Part shown: in pieces, positions 1-11,296 of the stretch
Layout of the letters: every line of letters starts with the position of its first letter
Position numbering within the stretch: position 1 is the first letter of the stretch
Assembly (NCBI RefSeq): GCF_018812025.1
Contig: NC_063049.1
Coordinates: 40,289,503 to 40,353,502 of the forward strand
DNA length: 64,000 nt
Origin: Megalobrama amblycephala
Lineage: Eukaryota; Chordata; Actinopteri; Cypriniformes; Xenocyprididae
Direction of reading: 5' to 3'
Notes under the pieces: model-generated
Database searches by the model: none
Told to the model about the DNA's origin: nothing
What the model saw: only the letters and a program-made list of their open reading frames with translations
Position numbers and translations under genes: made by a program

Positions 1-650
1 TTGAAAAATCTTTTAGCTTTCATTTTTATTTAAATTTAAAAAATGTCCCAACATTTCCGGAATTCGGGTTGTAAGTACTAAGTACCTACTCAAGAGAGTA
101 TGTGATTTCGGATGCAGCCAGGGACTGCAATCAAACATCTAACAGCAGCTGCAGCAACACAATGACCTTCCCGATTGGCTCTTTTATTTAGAAGGTGGGA
201 GATATTCAGCCATATTGCACTTTCTACCATTCATAGTAATAGGAGTGAACCGCCTTTGTATATCTAAAGTCTTTGGTAGACTTTCGCAGGGGTTTGTATC
301 ATTTCAAAGCCTAAATTTTTATTGTTAAATCCAGACCTGAAGCGAACCTGAAGTGCAGTTTTTTTACCTGAATCAACTGTACAGTTATGTGTGATTATGA
401 ACCAATGAGATTTCATTGTGGGTAGGGCTATCAGAAAGTTGAAAGGCACTATTTGAATTTTTTATGGCACACAAGTATGAGTGTACCTTCTGTATACCTT
501 CTGTATATCTCTAATTGCTAATACGTGAACTGTTGTTTTTTGTTGACTTTCTTGTGAAACTGTAAGACTGATAATATCTCTTGTTCTAACTCTCTTTTTT
601 TCCTCTTCTTCTTCTTCTTTTTTTTTCTTTTCTTTTGATTATTCATGCAG
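1..650. other. 5' flank with no gene recognised
   Basis: AT-rich sequence upstream of the chemokine receptor. No long conserved open frame is visible. It ends in a long pyrimidine tract at about 590-640, which leads into a good splice-acceptor-like site at 641-650. Confidence 0.4.
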
Positions 651-804
651 GAAGGAAAGGGACGTGGTAGTAATAATCAGTTGTTTATTCTCACAAAGCT
701 GTCAGAACTCAGCCAGCAAGTATCGGATAATTTCCACTGAATAATTCCTAAACCCCAGACAAGCAGGCCTGATAAATCTCAGTAAAATCACAAAAGATAA
801 AACG
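651..804 (+). other. Possible noncoding 5' UTR exon of the CXCR gene
   Basis: A pyrimidine-rich tract ends in ATTCATGCAG at 641-650, and a donor-like AACG|GTAAGA lies at 801-810. Together they bound a 154-bp segment. Chemokine receptor genes commonly have an untranslated first exon and a single coding exon. The coding exon has its own acceptor (CCCCTGCAG, ending at about 2456) just before the ATG. This is inferred from splice motifs only; transcript data would decide it. Confidence 0.4.
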
Positions 805-1159
805 GTAAGAGAATAAAATCTTGATCAATATATTTAGTGTTTGTACAGCTTTTAATCAGGTTAAAGATTAATTGATTAGTCAGTATGACTTAATGTGAAA
901 TATTTCATTGATTTATTAAAGTATACTTTTAAATTTATGCATTTAAGTATACAATATACCAGTCAAAAGTTTAAACATACCAACTCACTCCTGATTCTTG
1001 TTAAGAATAATTAGTCAAGTTACATTTATTTATATAGCACTTTATACAATACAGAGAGTTTCAAAGCAGCTATACAGTAATAAACAAGAAAATGACAGTA
1101 TTAATGTTGTAAAGATCTTCAATCATGATATTTCACATTTTTTTGCTGTAAAGCAGCTC

Positions 1160-2110
1160 TAAAAAGGGGCTTTCACACCGAATAGTGTTAGGAACTAGCA
1201 ACAAGTTCCCTGAGAACTAATTTCTCTCCCGGGCCATGTTCCTTTTTCCATTCACAGCGGGAATAGGAACTCTGAAGTGGCCGACAGCGTCTTTAAGCGC
1301 GGCATTTACAAAGGCTAAAAACCGCTGGATGGAGTGGATGCCGTGATTGGAGCTATGTTTGTTGTGTTTCATGGGTTTTGTGATAACGGAGATGGAATGT
1401 AAACTCATAATTTACAAGACTGAAAAAGCTAAAAGTGGGGCTAAGAGATGAAATCTCCTATGACAACTTTCAGTAATACATATCATCGAGGCGGAGAAAA
1501 GAACAACCCTGCAGACAGGTAAATGCCATTATCAATGTTTTCTATGTTTGTGAAGTAAATATGTTTACACAGCTTTTTAAAAATGCCGGTGTTTGACATG
1601 CGTTTGACCAATCAATGTACACTTACGTCACCGATAGGTCCTATAGTGCTGGTTTAGACCCTACTCTGAAGTAGGAGCTAATTTAGTTCCCCCAAAAGGA
1701 GTTCCTAGAACTAAAATCATTCCTAGTTCTTGCGGTGCGAACACGGCAAAATCCGGGTACTTCAGCCAATAGTTCTAGGAACTATGAAAAGTTTCCTCCG
1801 GTGCGAAAGCCCCTAAAGAAAATGTACGTTGATTGGTCAAACGCATGTCAAACACCGGCACCTGGCATTTTTAAAAAGCTGTGTAAACATATGTACTTCA
1901 TGAACATGGAAAACAGCAAAAACAGCATTTACCTGCTGTCTGCAGGGTTGTGTTCTTTTTTCCGCCTCGATGATATGTAAAACTGAAAGTTGTTATAGCA
2001 GATTTCGTCTCTTAGCCCCACTTTTTGCTCTTTCAGTCGCATACATTATGCATTTATATTCCATCTCCGTTATCACGAAACCCACGACACGCAACAAACA
2101 CATTTGTAGT
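1160..2110. repeat. Large foldback (inverted-repeat) element in the CXCR 5' intron
   Basis: The segment at about 1330-1640 reappears in reverse complement at about 1820-2105. Shared features include the stretch around the 'gataacggagatggaatgt' motif and the stretch around 'gccggtgtttgacatgcg'. The centre holds shorter inverted pieces related to 'gttcctagaactaa'. The arms are imperfect, so this is an aged foldback DNA element. It carries no protein. Confidence 0.65.
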
Positions 2111-2120
2111 GCCATTATTC

Positions 2121-2328
2121 GGTAGCACTTGATTTAACTTTATACTTTAAAGTTGTTCCCCATGTACATAGGCTACTATGTACTTATTATAGTAATTGCA
2201 ATAACTGGGTAATAATGTAATAATTATTGGCCTGAACCGACCCCTTAACCTAATATTACCCACTACTTTCTTGGGTAAGTTTACTGTAAGTACACGTAAG
2301 TGCACATACTGTAAAATAAAGTGCAACC
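2121..2328. mobile_element. 208-bp MITE with 8-bp target duplication (hAT-like)
   Basis: The terminal inverted repeats are GGTAGCACTT at the left and AAGTGCAACC at the right. An identical 8-bp CATTATTC flanks both sides, at 2113-2120 and 2329-2336. An 8-bp duplication and a 'GGTnnCACTT' end fit a non-autonomous hAT-type element. It sits 150 bp upstream of the receptor start codon. Confidence 0.8.
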
Positions 2329-2477
2329 CATTATTCAGCTCAATTTATTTCAATGTTGATTCAGTTTAGTTCAATAACTGTGTTAAAGTACATTATGAAG
2401 CAATCTCACTTCAATTTGAAAATGCTGATCCTAATAAAATTCTTGTCCCCTGCAGTTGGCAGCCAAACTTCTTAAAC

Positions 2478-3503
2478 ATGGAAGTTACTACAGAGTACAC
2501 ATACTATGAATTTGTAACTCCCTGCCCGGACACCATACATCATCTGAACAGCACGGTTTTGGTCCTAGTCTACATCATAGTCTTCTGTCTGAGCTTGCTG
2601 GGTAACACCGTGGTGATACTCGTGGTGTTTTTCATGGAGAACCGCAGGACGTCTACTGACGTATACCTGATGCACCTGGCCATAGCCGACCTGCTCTTTT
2701 CTTTGACCCTGCCGTTCTGGGCCACCAACCTTCATGTCGGCCGCTGGGCGTTAGGCACTGTTATGTGCAAGCTGCTATCAGGCATTCAGGAAACCACATT
2801 TTACTGCTGCGTCTTCCTGCTGGCATGCATTAGTGTTGATCGCTACCTGGCCATCGTGAAAGCAACCCAATTCCTCAACCAGAAACGCCATCTGGTTGGC
2901 ATAGTGTGTGCGTTGGTGTGGCTATGCGCCTTTATTTTGTCCATTCCCGTAATTGTGAATCGCGATGTCTTTCCACTCGCCGAAGGCATGGAGTTGATGT
3001 GTCATGACAATGTGACAGCGGAAAACATGGACAACTGGAGGTTGACCCTACGGATTCTCCACCACACTTTGGGATTCTTCATACCGCTCGCCGTGATGGT
3101 GTTCTGCTACGGTTTCACCGCGTGTAAGCTTTGCCACTCACGCAACAGCCAAAAGCAGAAGGCCATGCGGGTCATCTTGTGCGTCGTTCTGGCTTTTATC
3201 ATCTGCTGGTTGCCCAATAACATCACAGAGTTCGTAGACAACCTGATGCGAGCTGGTGGAGTGACGGAAACGTGCAAGATGAGAGACAGGATAGATGTGA
3301 CCTTGTATGTCACAGAGGCGATAGCTTTCACCCACTGTGCAATAAACCCCATCTTGTATGCCTTTATTGGGAAGAAATTCCGCAACCAGCTCCTGACTTC
3401 TCTCTTTAAGAAAGGCCTGTTAGGTAGAGACGTGATGTCGAAATATCGTGTGGGTTCTGTTTATAGCTCCGGGAGCACTAGACACACGTCAGTGACGCTG
3501 TAG
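2478..3503 (+). CDS. cxcr1/2: CXCR1/2-type chemokine receptor (class A GPCR)
   Basis: A complete 341-residue seven-helix receptor in one exon. Family members bind CXC chemokines at the leukocyte surface and signal through Gi. The N-terminus has tyrosines at 7, 9 and 10, which are candidate sulfation sites, and an NST glycosylation sequon at 24-26. TM1 spans about 27-52, with the conserved GN at 42-43. TM2 carries LAIAD (67-71). DRYLAIV ends TM3 (121-127), CWLP lies in TM6 (243-246) and NPILY in TM7 (290-294). Cys97 and Cys175 can form the usual disulfide, and Cys16 and Cys266 the chemokine-receptor-specific one. The C-terminus ends in a Ser/Thr-rich STRHTSVTL tail, resembling the HTSTTL end of mammalian CXCR2 and offering GRK and PDZ-ligand sites. 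The helix 6 motif reads WLPNN rather than the usual WLPYN. CXCR1 and CXCR2 cannot be separated by eye. An acceptor site just upstream (about 2456) implies an upstream noncoding exon. Confidence 0.93.
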   Translation: MEVTTEYTYYEFVTPCPDTIHHLNSTVLVLVYIIVFCLSLLGNTVVILVVFFMENRRTSTDVYLMHLAIADLLFSLTLPFWATNLHVGRWALGTVMCKLLSGIQETTFYCCVFLLACISVDRYLAIVKATQFLNQKRHLVGIVCALVWLCAFILSIPVIVNRDVFPLAEGMELMCHDNVTAENMDNWRLTLRILHHTLGFFIPLAVMVFCYGFTACKLCHSRNSQKQKAMRVILCVVLAFIICWLPNNITEFVDNLMRAGGVTETCKMRDRIDVTLYVTEAIAFTHCAINPILYAFIGKKFRNQLLTSLFKKGLLGRDVMSKYRVGSVYSSGSTRHTSVTL

Positions 3504-4390
3504 TCAACTGTAGTTCTGTTATGAGGGTACAAAAGCCTTTTGCTTCTGTTAAAGAAATAGTTTAGACACAAATGCAAATTTAGTCATTATTTACTTATCC
3601 TTGTTATAAAAATACAGAGTTTGTAACATAATAGGGGTGAGTAAAAATGACAATTACCATTTTTGAGTGCACTGCTCCTTTAAGAAAATTACTTCTATAT
3701 AAACTAAATTCTGTTTTTTAAAACGGTACAGCAGGTTCATGAAACAAGATATAAGAAAGAGTGTGTATGTGTAGCTCTTCCTGATGATAATGATCTTTAA
3801 TTTTTTTTTCCTTTGGCTTGAGGTGACATGCCACGCTCCTGCTTTTGAACACTGTGGGCCCATATCTAGTAATAGATCTATGAAAAACACTCTGCAGAGG
3901 TTTCAGATACTGTCAGAACAGAATAACAGGTGAAAGCAGAGATTGTCTTTTGTGTAGAATTTTCATCTGCATTTTTACCTGTGTTGTATGCAATACCATG
4001 GGTCAGTAAGCCTTTTAAATGTTTTTTTTACAGAAGTCTCATATGCTCACCAAGGCTACATTTATTTGATCAAAAATACAGTCAACACTGAACACTGTAA
4101 ATATTTAAAGGTCAAAAGAACAGTATTTATTTGAAATAACATTATAAATGTCTTAACTGTCACTTTTGATCAATTTAATATGTCCATGCTGAATAAAAGT
4201 AATGATTTCTTTCAAAAAAAGAAAAAAAGTCTTACTGATCCCAAACATTTGAATGTAGTTAAACAGGTTTTTTAGTTGCGTGTTTCAGGGCATGTTGTTT
4301 TTCTTTGTATACTCTAAAATAATGTAAATAAGCAAATTACTATGTGTTGACTGCTTTACAGGTGTAAATAAAGTTGTTTAAGAAAAAACA
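3504..4390 (+). other. 3' UTR of the CXCR gene with poly(A) signal
   Basis: Sequence downstream of the stop codon has no further open frame. AATAAA occurs at about 4367-4372 in 'gtgtaaataaagttg' and is the likely poly(A) signal, giving a 3' UTR of about 0.9 kb. The UTR contains a piece of a dispersed repeat at about 4034-4255. Confidence 0.5.
4034..4255. repeat. Dispersed teleost repeat, copy 1 of a family
   Basis: It shares the motifs 'caccaaggctacatttattt', 'aaaaatacagt' and the end 'cttactgatcccaaac' with copies near 39750-40222, 43125-43500 and 58700-59040. It is non-coding and probably a short non-autonomous DNA element. Confidence 0.6.
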
Positions 4391-6240
4391 GAGTTGTCTC
4401 ACACACTTGTTTTCTCACACACTAAACTGTTAAGAAATCAGTCTGCTCCTGGTCATGCAATAACATGACTTCAATAATGTCTCCACTTCCCTTCGACAAA
4501 AAAACAGAGAGAAGTGAAGCAACCTGTTTTCCTCCTCAACAGGTCACAACCATAAAAATATTACAACATCATGCTCACACAAACAGAGATACAAAGAAAG
4601 TTACACTACTTACTGTATGTGCCACTAAAATACAGAAAGTGTATAAAAGTGCTATTAGATTTTATTCTTTAAATCATATTTAAAAATGTTAAATCTATAA
4701 ATGTATGGCTATGATGATTAGGTGTTAACTGAGATGAAATGACACCTGTACATGTGACACGTCATCCTTAGATGTGGTTTGCATAAAGTCTTGAGAAATG
4801 GAAACAGGAAAAGACTCTTTTGAAACACAGTCCAATTCAATTTACTTCTGTCTTTTAGCATGAACAAACTCTTCTCTAATTCCTAATGCAGTATCACATA
4901 TAATCTTTATCATTATATCTTTATCATTTATCTTTATCATTATAGAAGTTTGCCAACTTCTGAAGTAAGACAATAAAGATAATTTGTTGAGAGCCACTGC
5001 CTTAGAATAGTTATTCCTCAATAATAATAATAATAATAAAACTAAAAGAACTAGTAATCAAAAACTATATAACGTGACAAAGTATATATTAATGAACTAA
5101 TATCATTTTTTACATGTGGTATGCACAATTTTTAAAAATGTTTTCAGAAGGGAAAAGGATGTGGCTTCACACTCTTTGTTTTCCATTGTATTCGGTTTAT
5201 AAAAATAGACGAGGTTGGTTGGAGAAAATAAAGATACAAGAACTGCAGTAGATTAAATCTTTATTTTTTTAGTTTTAATTATTTTATTCACATGTTAGTT
5301 ATAATCATGAGAGTCATGAGTTGATAGTCATCTACTATCAGAATGAATCAGAATCAGAAAAGAGCTTTGCCAAGTGCTTACACATAATTTGTCTTGTTGA
5401 CAGAAGCTTCCACAAGACAGACAGAATGACAGTGACAAGACAATTAATAAAAAAATAGAATAAAATAGAGTAAGTGAATAACAGTTAAAATATATTAAAA
5501 ATATATATTATATAGACAATTTTGTATATGTATGTACAGATATGTTATATACAAATGCAAGAGAATGTAAATAAGAGGTATGGTGTGCTAATAAATATAA
5601 GTATAAATAGTGTTCTGTATTGCATGTTTATTGCTAGAGCGGATTACATGCGCGCCCATTGTGCAGACATTAGCGTGGTTCATCATTGTACATATGCGCT
5701 GTGAGAGAAACGCACTTGTAGCTTGCGTTCTCGCCCACCGGTAGGTCTATTTTGTTGTTTGGAGCGCTGTGGGCCCCTCACAGCATTTGAATAGAAAAAG
5801 TTCAGATACTCTTAAATACTGAAAGCACTCTTTGTTTATTGTTTGTAATGTTTTGTTGTTCCTATTTATTATTATTTATTAGACTACTTGCTTTTATGTT
5901 TTGAGCTGTTTATTGTTGGAGATGTTTATATTCTAAAATCTTAACATACCATTTTATTTTTATTTTTTCAAACTAGTAATTATTTAAAAAGTACTTATAT
6001 TTACATAGACTCTGTATTAAATATTAAAAAAATAAAAGTTTACAAAAGTAATTAAAAAGAAAAAAAGTGGATCGTTTTGGAATCAGATCATGACTCCCAG
6101 AATCGGAATCGGATCGTGAAATGCCTAAAGATTCCCAACCCTATAATATATATTTACAAATATTTGGTTGTACCACCTGATAAAAAAAAAGTCAGAAAAT
6201 GAATTTAAACACTGTGAAATATTATGTAACAACTGAATCT
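4391..6240. other. AT-rich intergenic DNA with dispersed repeat fragments
   Basis: No gene recognised. It holds a short ATA run (5018-5038). A segment at about 5335-5520 ('gaatcagaatcagaa...gagctttgccaagtg') looks like a widely dispersed fish repeat. Another remnant lies at 6070-6150, around 'cagaatcggaatcggatcg'. The short open frames here show no protein similarity I recognise. Confidence 0.4.
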
Positions 6241-6247
6241 TGTTTAA

Positions 6248-6682
6248 AGGTCCCGTTCTTCGTGATCCCATGTTTCAAACTTTAGTTAGTGTGTAATGTT
6301 GTTGTTAGAGTATAAATAAAATCTGTAAAATTTTAAAGCTCAAAGTTCAACAGTGTTGGGTGCAACACTGTGCAACACTGAGCGCATGCATCTCCACGTT
6401 ATGGTAAGAGGCGTGACCTTTCCGGGCAAGATGCGCTAAACTGCTGTCGAATCACAACACAGGAACCTCTGGCACAATCAGAACTCGTTACGTATTTCTG
6501 AAGGAGGGACTTCATAGAACAAGGAAGTCATCAGCCCGTTTTTATGACAGTGGAAACAGCGGTATACAGATAAGTAAATTATGTGAAAAATACTGTGTTT
6601 TTTTACACGTGAAACATGAACACGTTATATTGCACACTATAAACACAATCAAAGCTTCAAAAAACCACGAAAAACGGGACCT
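6248..6682. mobile_element. TTAA-flanked MITE
   Basis: The ends are AGGTCCCGTTCTTCGTG on the left and the near-complement CACGAAAAACGGGACCT on the right. TTAA sits directly outside both (6244-6247 and 6683-6686). A TTAA duplication is typical of piggyBac- or Kolobok-type insertion. No transposase frame is visible. Confidence 0.75.
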
Positions 6683-6782
6683 TTAAACATTGTTCTACCA
6701 GAAAGACTTGGGAGGCAATATAACGAAACAATGATAGTACCAATCAGCAAGCAAAATATCACAAGATAAAGTTCTTTGGTGT

Positions 6783-7034
6783 AGGCCGCGTCCGTAGCTC
6801 ACATCCTGAGGGTTGCGGACTTTACGTTTCCCGCCTGAAGATGAAGGCAGGGGCGTAGCCGACCCCCAAAAAATTGTGAAGGAGAAGTGTCCTGCCAGGA
6901 CGGAGCCTACCCCACCAAGACTTTGAGAGGGAATGTATGGTGAATGTGGTGAATCTTGTGGTTCTTGAAACAGAGATAAAAACTAAAAAAAGGGGAAGAG
7001 AAAGACCAAGAGAGGGAGATAACAAGCAACATAG
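6783..7034. other. GC-richer flank of the minisatellite
   Basis: A short, more GC-rich stretch precedes the minisatellite. Open frames running into it from the minisatellite are repeat artefacts. No gene recognised. Confidence 0.3.
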
Positions 7035-7735
7035 AGACAAAGGCCACGATAGGCCAAATGGAGATGAGACCACAATAGGGCACATGGAGACAAGGCCACG
7101 ATAGACCACATGGAGATGAGGCCACGATAGGCCACATGGAGACGAGGCCACAATAAGCCACATGGAGACGAGTCCACGATAGGCCACATGGAGACAAAGG
7201 CCACGACAGACCACATGGAGATGAGGCCACGATAGGCCACATGGAGACGAGGCCACAATAGGCCACATGGAGACGAGATCACGATAGGCCACATGGAGAT
7301 GAGATCACGATAGGCCACATGGAGACAAGGCCACAATAGGCCACATGGAGACGAGATCACGATAGGCCACATGGAGATGAGATCACGATAGGCCACATGG
7401 AGACAAAGGCCACGATAGGCCACATGGAGATGAGGCCACGATAGGCCACATGGAGACAAGGCCACGATAGGCCACATGGAGACGAGGCCACGATAGGCCA
7501 CATGGAGACGAGGCCACGATAGGGCACATGGAGACAAAGGCCACGATTGGCCACATGGAGACGAGGCCACGATAGGCCACATGGAGACAAGGCCACGATA
7601 GGCCACATGAAAACGAGACCACGATAGGCCACATGGAGACGAGGCCACGATAGGCCACATGGAGACAAAGGCCACGATTGGCCACATGGAGACGAGGCCA
7701 CGATAGGCCACATAGAGACAAGGCCACGTTAGAAA
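7035..7735. repeat. 26-bp minisatellite, about 27 copies
   Basis: A unit close to GGCCACGATAGGCCACATGG plus AGACGA is repeated head to tail for about 700 bp. Variants include cacaatagg, cacgattgg, and gagacaaagg with one extra base (27-bp units). Because 26 is not a multiple of 3, the array reads through all three minus-strand frames with a 26-residue period. This produces long open frames that are not evidence of a protein. Confidence 0.95.
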
Positions 7736-8170
7736 ATTCATTAAAGCTACAGAAGCTAAAAATACAGAATCAATGATGAAAACGAGATAAACATACCACC
7801 ACCACTAGTTTTTGCAGAAAATTACTAGATTAATGATGAGCATTTGAGTTGGAACACAGCAGTCCTCTTCATCTGATGTTAGTAAAATTTCTAAACCGTG
7901 CTTATGGCTTGATAGAACTTAGCCAAAAGGACTCCATCTAGCCGTCAAAACCTGCCAAGAGAATCCGCAAAAGAAATTTAACCAGATAGCATGACAGATA
8001 AGTACGAAAATACTGAAATACTGAATGCCATTGAAGAAAGGAAACGCTTTACTTGACAACGCTTTACTAGCTAACCTTAGCAAGCTATTGAACCCTGCAA
8101 AAGCTAGCAAACCATTGCAAAAGGATAACAATGCAAGTATTGTTGTTTAATACCTCAGTGAAGAGAAAAA
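7736..8170. other. Intergenic, nothing recognised
   Basis: Unremarkable sequence between the minisatellite and the LTR element. No conserved frame or repeat was recognised. Confidence 0.4.
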
Positions 8171-8174
8171 CTGT

Positions 8175-8611
8175 TGTTGTGGCAAAAAAATCAACCTGAC
8201 TCTACTGCATAAGAGACAAACATGTCTAATTGTCTTTAAAGGTTTTATTTCTTGCAAGAAAGGTCAGACAGGTCATACAGAAACAGAAGTAGCTGCAGAG
8301 TGTAAGACAAAGAACGAAAGCTTCCCCTCACTTTTATATCTCTAACCTCCAAGGCCGAAGCCTCTGTCCTTTTACCATGTTAGGAACATCTCTTAGCGGC
8401 TGTAACTTTCCACACGTTGTTAGCACAGACATGTTTTTAACATACATCTTGCATGTTCCCATACCATATCTTGCTCTTTCTATTTCTAACATCTGTTAAC
8501 ACTATGTTAAACATTACCACTTAAGCCAACATCATACCATGTTCCATAAGCTTCACATATTTCACAAGAATACAGGTAAAAATCATATGAAAAATTAAAA
8601 TTTCCACAACA
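8175..8611 (-). repeat. LTR copy (3' LTR of the minus-oriented element)
   Basis: It is nearly identical to 10857-11292, differing by a few substitutions and short indels such as 'acatctgttaac' against 'acatctatgttaac'. The high similarity indicates a fairly recent insertion. Confidence 0.88.
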
Positions 8612-9436
8612 ATTATCATTCACTGATAATCAGTCACTACTTCTACTTCATTTCACATCACACTCTTAAGGGTTAACCACTAGTCATTCATATTCAACTT
8701 AAAATATCATATCCAGCAAATTTAAGTTCTTACATCACATTTATGCTCTTCATCTCTGATCTTCATACAAACAACAAATTCAGATACATCGCCTAATCAT
8801 AAAACTAATGATAACATCCTTCATTTTACAGACATATAGCATGCATTGTTTAGCCCCTTCTATGCCCAAAAATGGGTTCTTCCAACCTAATTTAAAATTT
8901 TCAGGCATACATTCATTAATTACCATCCCCCTTTTTGATGTATTGTTCATCAATTTATCATAGTGGTTGGAGACATGTTCCTCTAAACAACATTTGCCAT
9001 CAACACTAAACTAAAATCCATCTTTAATTCTGCAACCAGATTTCCTCCAGCTTTCTCTGTCTCTGAACATGCTCTGTAAAGAGTTAGAAAAATCATGGTT
9101 ATTTTCAGATAACAGATTACACACAATCTCCTGTGTCTGCTCCAGCACTTCCTAAAGAAACAGAAACTTTTTTTTATTAGTTTGGGCACAAACAAAAATT
9201 CAAACCACAGCACCTCAAAGATCGTCTTCTACCTCAAACCAATAACAGGCACCTGTGTAGATAGCCACAATTCTTTCCACCTTGACTTCTCCCTTGTATT
9301 CAGTCATAAAAACTCCTAACTTCTCACTGTAACTCACACTAGACACAACATCCCCAAATCGCAGTTCTCTTCAACTCATTCCCTTAAGTCTTATGACCAC
9401 TCAACGCTCCCTATTCTGGAAAATCATAATACTTAA

Positions 9437-9801
9437 AGGTGCTCTAAGCGATCCTGGGTGGAGTAACTTCCTGTTGACGTTTGAAGTGTTGTCAAACAAA
9501 ACAGAGGCTAGCTAGTCCCTCCCTCCTCCTCCACCCCTCCGTGCTTCGTGAAACAGTCATGAACGCGCATTTAAAATCATTCTTGTCGGTTATTGGCTGG
9601 AGCATGTTTATTATGTTTCGAGGTCCAGGCTGCACCAGGTAGTTTTTGTTGCCGTTTTTGGAGCTTGTGGCGACTACAGAGACCGCGTTTTTTTTACAGT
9701 GTGTTCAGGGGACAGGCAGCTAGCGGATAGTGAGGAGATGTTTGCTGTATGTGACAAAAAATGTTTTGACCTAAAAACGCGTGACATCACTTAGAGCACC
9801 T
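9437..9801. mobile_element. TTAA-flanked MITE nested in the LTR element
   Basis: The terminal repeats are AGGTGCTCTAAG and CTTAGAGCACCT. TTAA lies on both sides at 9433-9436 and 9802-9805. It inserted into the LTR element interior after that element existed. No coding capacity is visible. Confidence 0.78.
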
Positions 9802-10856
9802 TTAACTAACTTTTCTATATCTAACATGCATCTTTGGCCATACAATTTTCTCATTTGATAAAACACTGCTGCATCATATTCTACAACACCCCCGTCACTT
9901 CACATTTTGCAAGCTTGCTCTGGGACTTCCCCATTTTGGCTCTCTCGACTCGTATGGACTTCCTTTCGGGGTGCACCTACTTAATCTGTTGGACGTCTCC
10001 TCCAGATCCGATTGTTCTACCCCAAAATCGGAACGGGTTGAGCCTCAATGCTCGAACTTTACCCAAAACTGAGCCTCACTTCTCCAGCTCAAGCGTTTAA
10101 ACTGTGTCACTCCTTCACAAATTTATTAACTTCAGCACTCGTAGCTGGGCTCAGTCCCAAAATTTGCTCCAATGTGACTCAGTCTAGATTTCTCAGAAAT
10201 CTCCCCCTATGGAAATGCTTTTGCTGTACCACATGATCAGTTTTAGGGACTTCTTGATTGCGCTGCTTTTCTTTAATGATGTTTCGATTATGTCATACAG
10301 CTTCAGTTCACTTTTTCAGCAGCGCCCCCACTGCCGTTTGGGCTTACTTCCCACAGATTGTTTCAGCTTGTATGACGCACCTTAAATTTCTCCCCTTGAA
10401 ATTATCTGTACTGCTGCAGCGTGACCTCAATTCCTAAAACCCCCCAGAACTACGACCACAGAGTCAGCTAGAGCCACCAAAATGGTTTGTCCCGTTTCCT
10501 AATTGTCTTATTTTACCTGTTCATAAAATTGTCCTTTTTCACTTTCCCATAAAACTGATATTTAAATCACAAATTTTTCAATTTTTCCTGTTTCCTAATT
10601 TTCCAAATTTACTAAATCAAACTTACTCTTAATTCCCCATAAAATTTAGATTTATCTCTTACCAGAGAGTCGTGTAGCCACCTGGGTTCGTTTTCCTATT
10701 CCAGTGGTGGCCCCCTCTGGACCCTGGTGGTCGGCCCCTCATCCCTTAATCTATTCGGGGTAGGGCTGAGACTACTACTAAGTCCAGGATGATCAGTCAC
10801 CGTCCACCCTCGGGTCCAAAAGGCACATCCAAGGAATCTCAACTTCTGACACCAAT

Positions 10857-11292
10857 TGTTGTGGCAAAAAATCAACCTGACTCTACTGCATAAGAGACAA
10901 ACATGTCCAATTGTCTTTAAAGGTTTTATTTCTTGCAAGAAAGGTCAGACAGGTCATACAGAAACAGAAGTAGCTGCAGAGTGTAAGACAAAGAACGAAA
11001 GCTTCCCCTCACTTTTATATCTCTAACCTCCAAGGCCGAAGCCTCTGTCCTTTTACCATATTAGGAACATCTCTTAGCGGCTGTAACTTTCCACACATTG
11101 TTAGCACAGACATGTTTTTAACATACATCTTGCATATTCCCATACCATATCTTGCTCTTTCTATTTCTAACATCTATGTTAACACTATGTTAAACATTAC
11201 CACTTAAGCCAACATCATACCATGTTCCATAAGCTTCATATTTCACAAGAATACAGGTAAAAATCATATGAAAAATTAAAATTTCCACAACA
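10857..11292 (-). repeat. LTR copy (5' LTR of the minus-oriented element)
   Basis: Partner of the LTR at 8175-8611. The minus-strand sequence immediately inside it carries a primer-binding-site-like TGGTGTCAGAAGT, which fixes the orientation. Confidence 0.88.
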
Positions 11293-11296
11293 CTGT

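Larger units (their letters stand above)
8175..11292 (-). mobile_element. LTR retroelement, internally deleted, minus orientation
   Basis: Two direct LTRs of about 437 bp (8175-8611 and 10857-11292) begin TGTTGTGGC and end CCACAACA. They are flanked by a 4-bp target duplication, CTGT, at 8171-8174 and 11293-11296. On the minus strand, two bases inside the right-hand LTR, the sequence TGGTGTCAGAAGT resembles a tRNA primer-binding site, so the right LTR is the 5' LTR. A purine run AAAAAGGGGGA near 8924-8940 (minus strand) could be a polypurine tract but lies about 310 bp from the LTR. The 2.2-kb interior has no recognisable gag, pol or env and carries a nested MITE. It is therefore a non-autonomous derivative of a retrovirus-like or gypsy-like element. 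Confidence 0.88.

Noticed and set aside
3107..3385. Minus-strand open frames opposite the CXCR coding exon
   Set aside because: They are shadows of the receptor frame with no recognisable protein.
7035..7735. CRISPR-like appearance of regularly repeated 26-bp motifs
   Set aside because: The units are head to tail with no unique spacers, and the window is vertebrate DNA. It is a minisatellite.
6822..7741. Long minus-strand open frames of up to 252 codons
   Set aside because: They are generated by the 26-bp repeat in every frame and have no homology.
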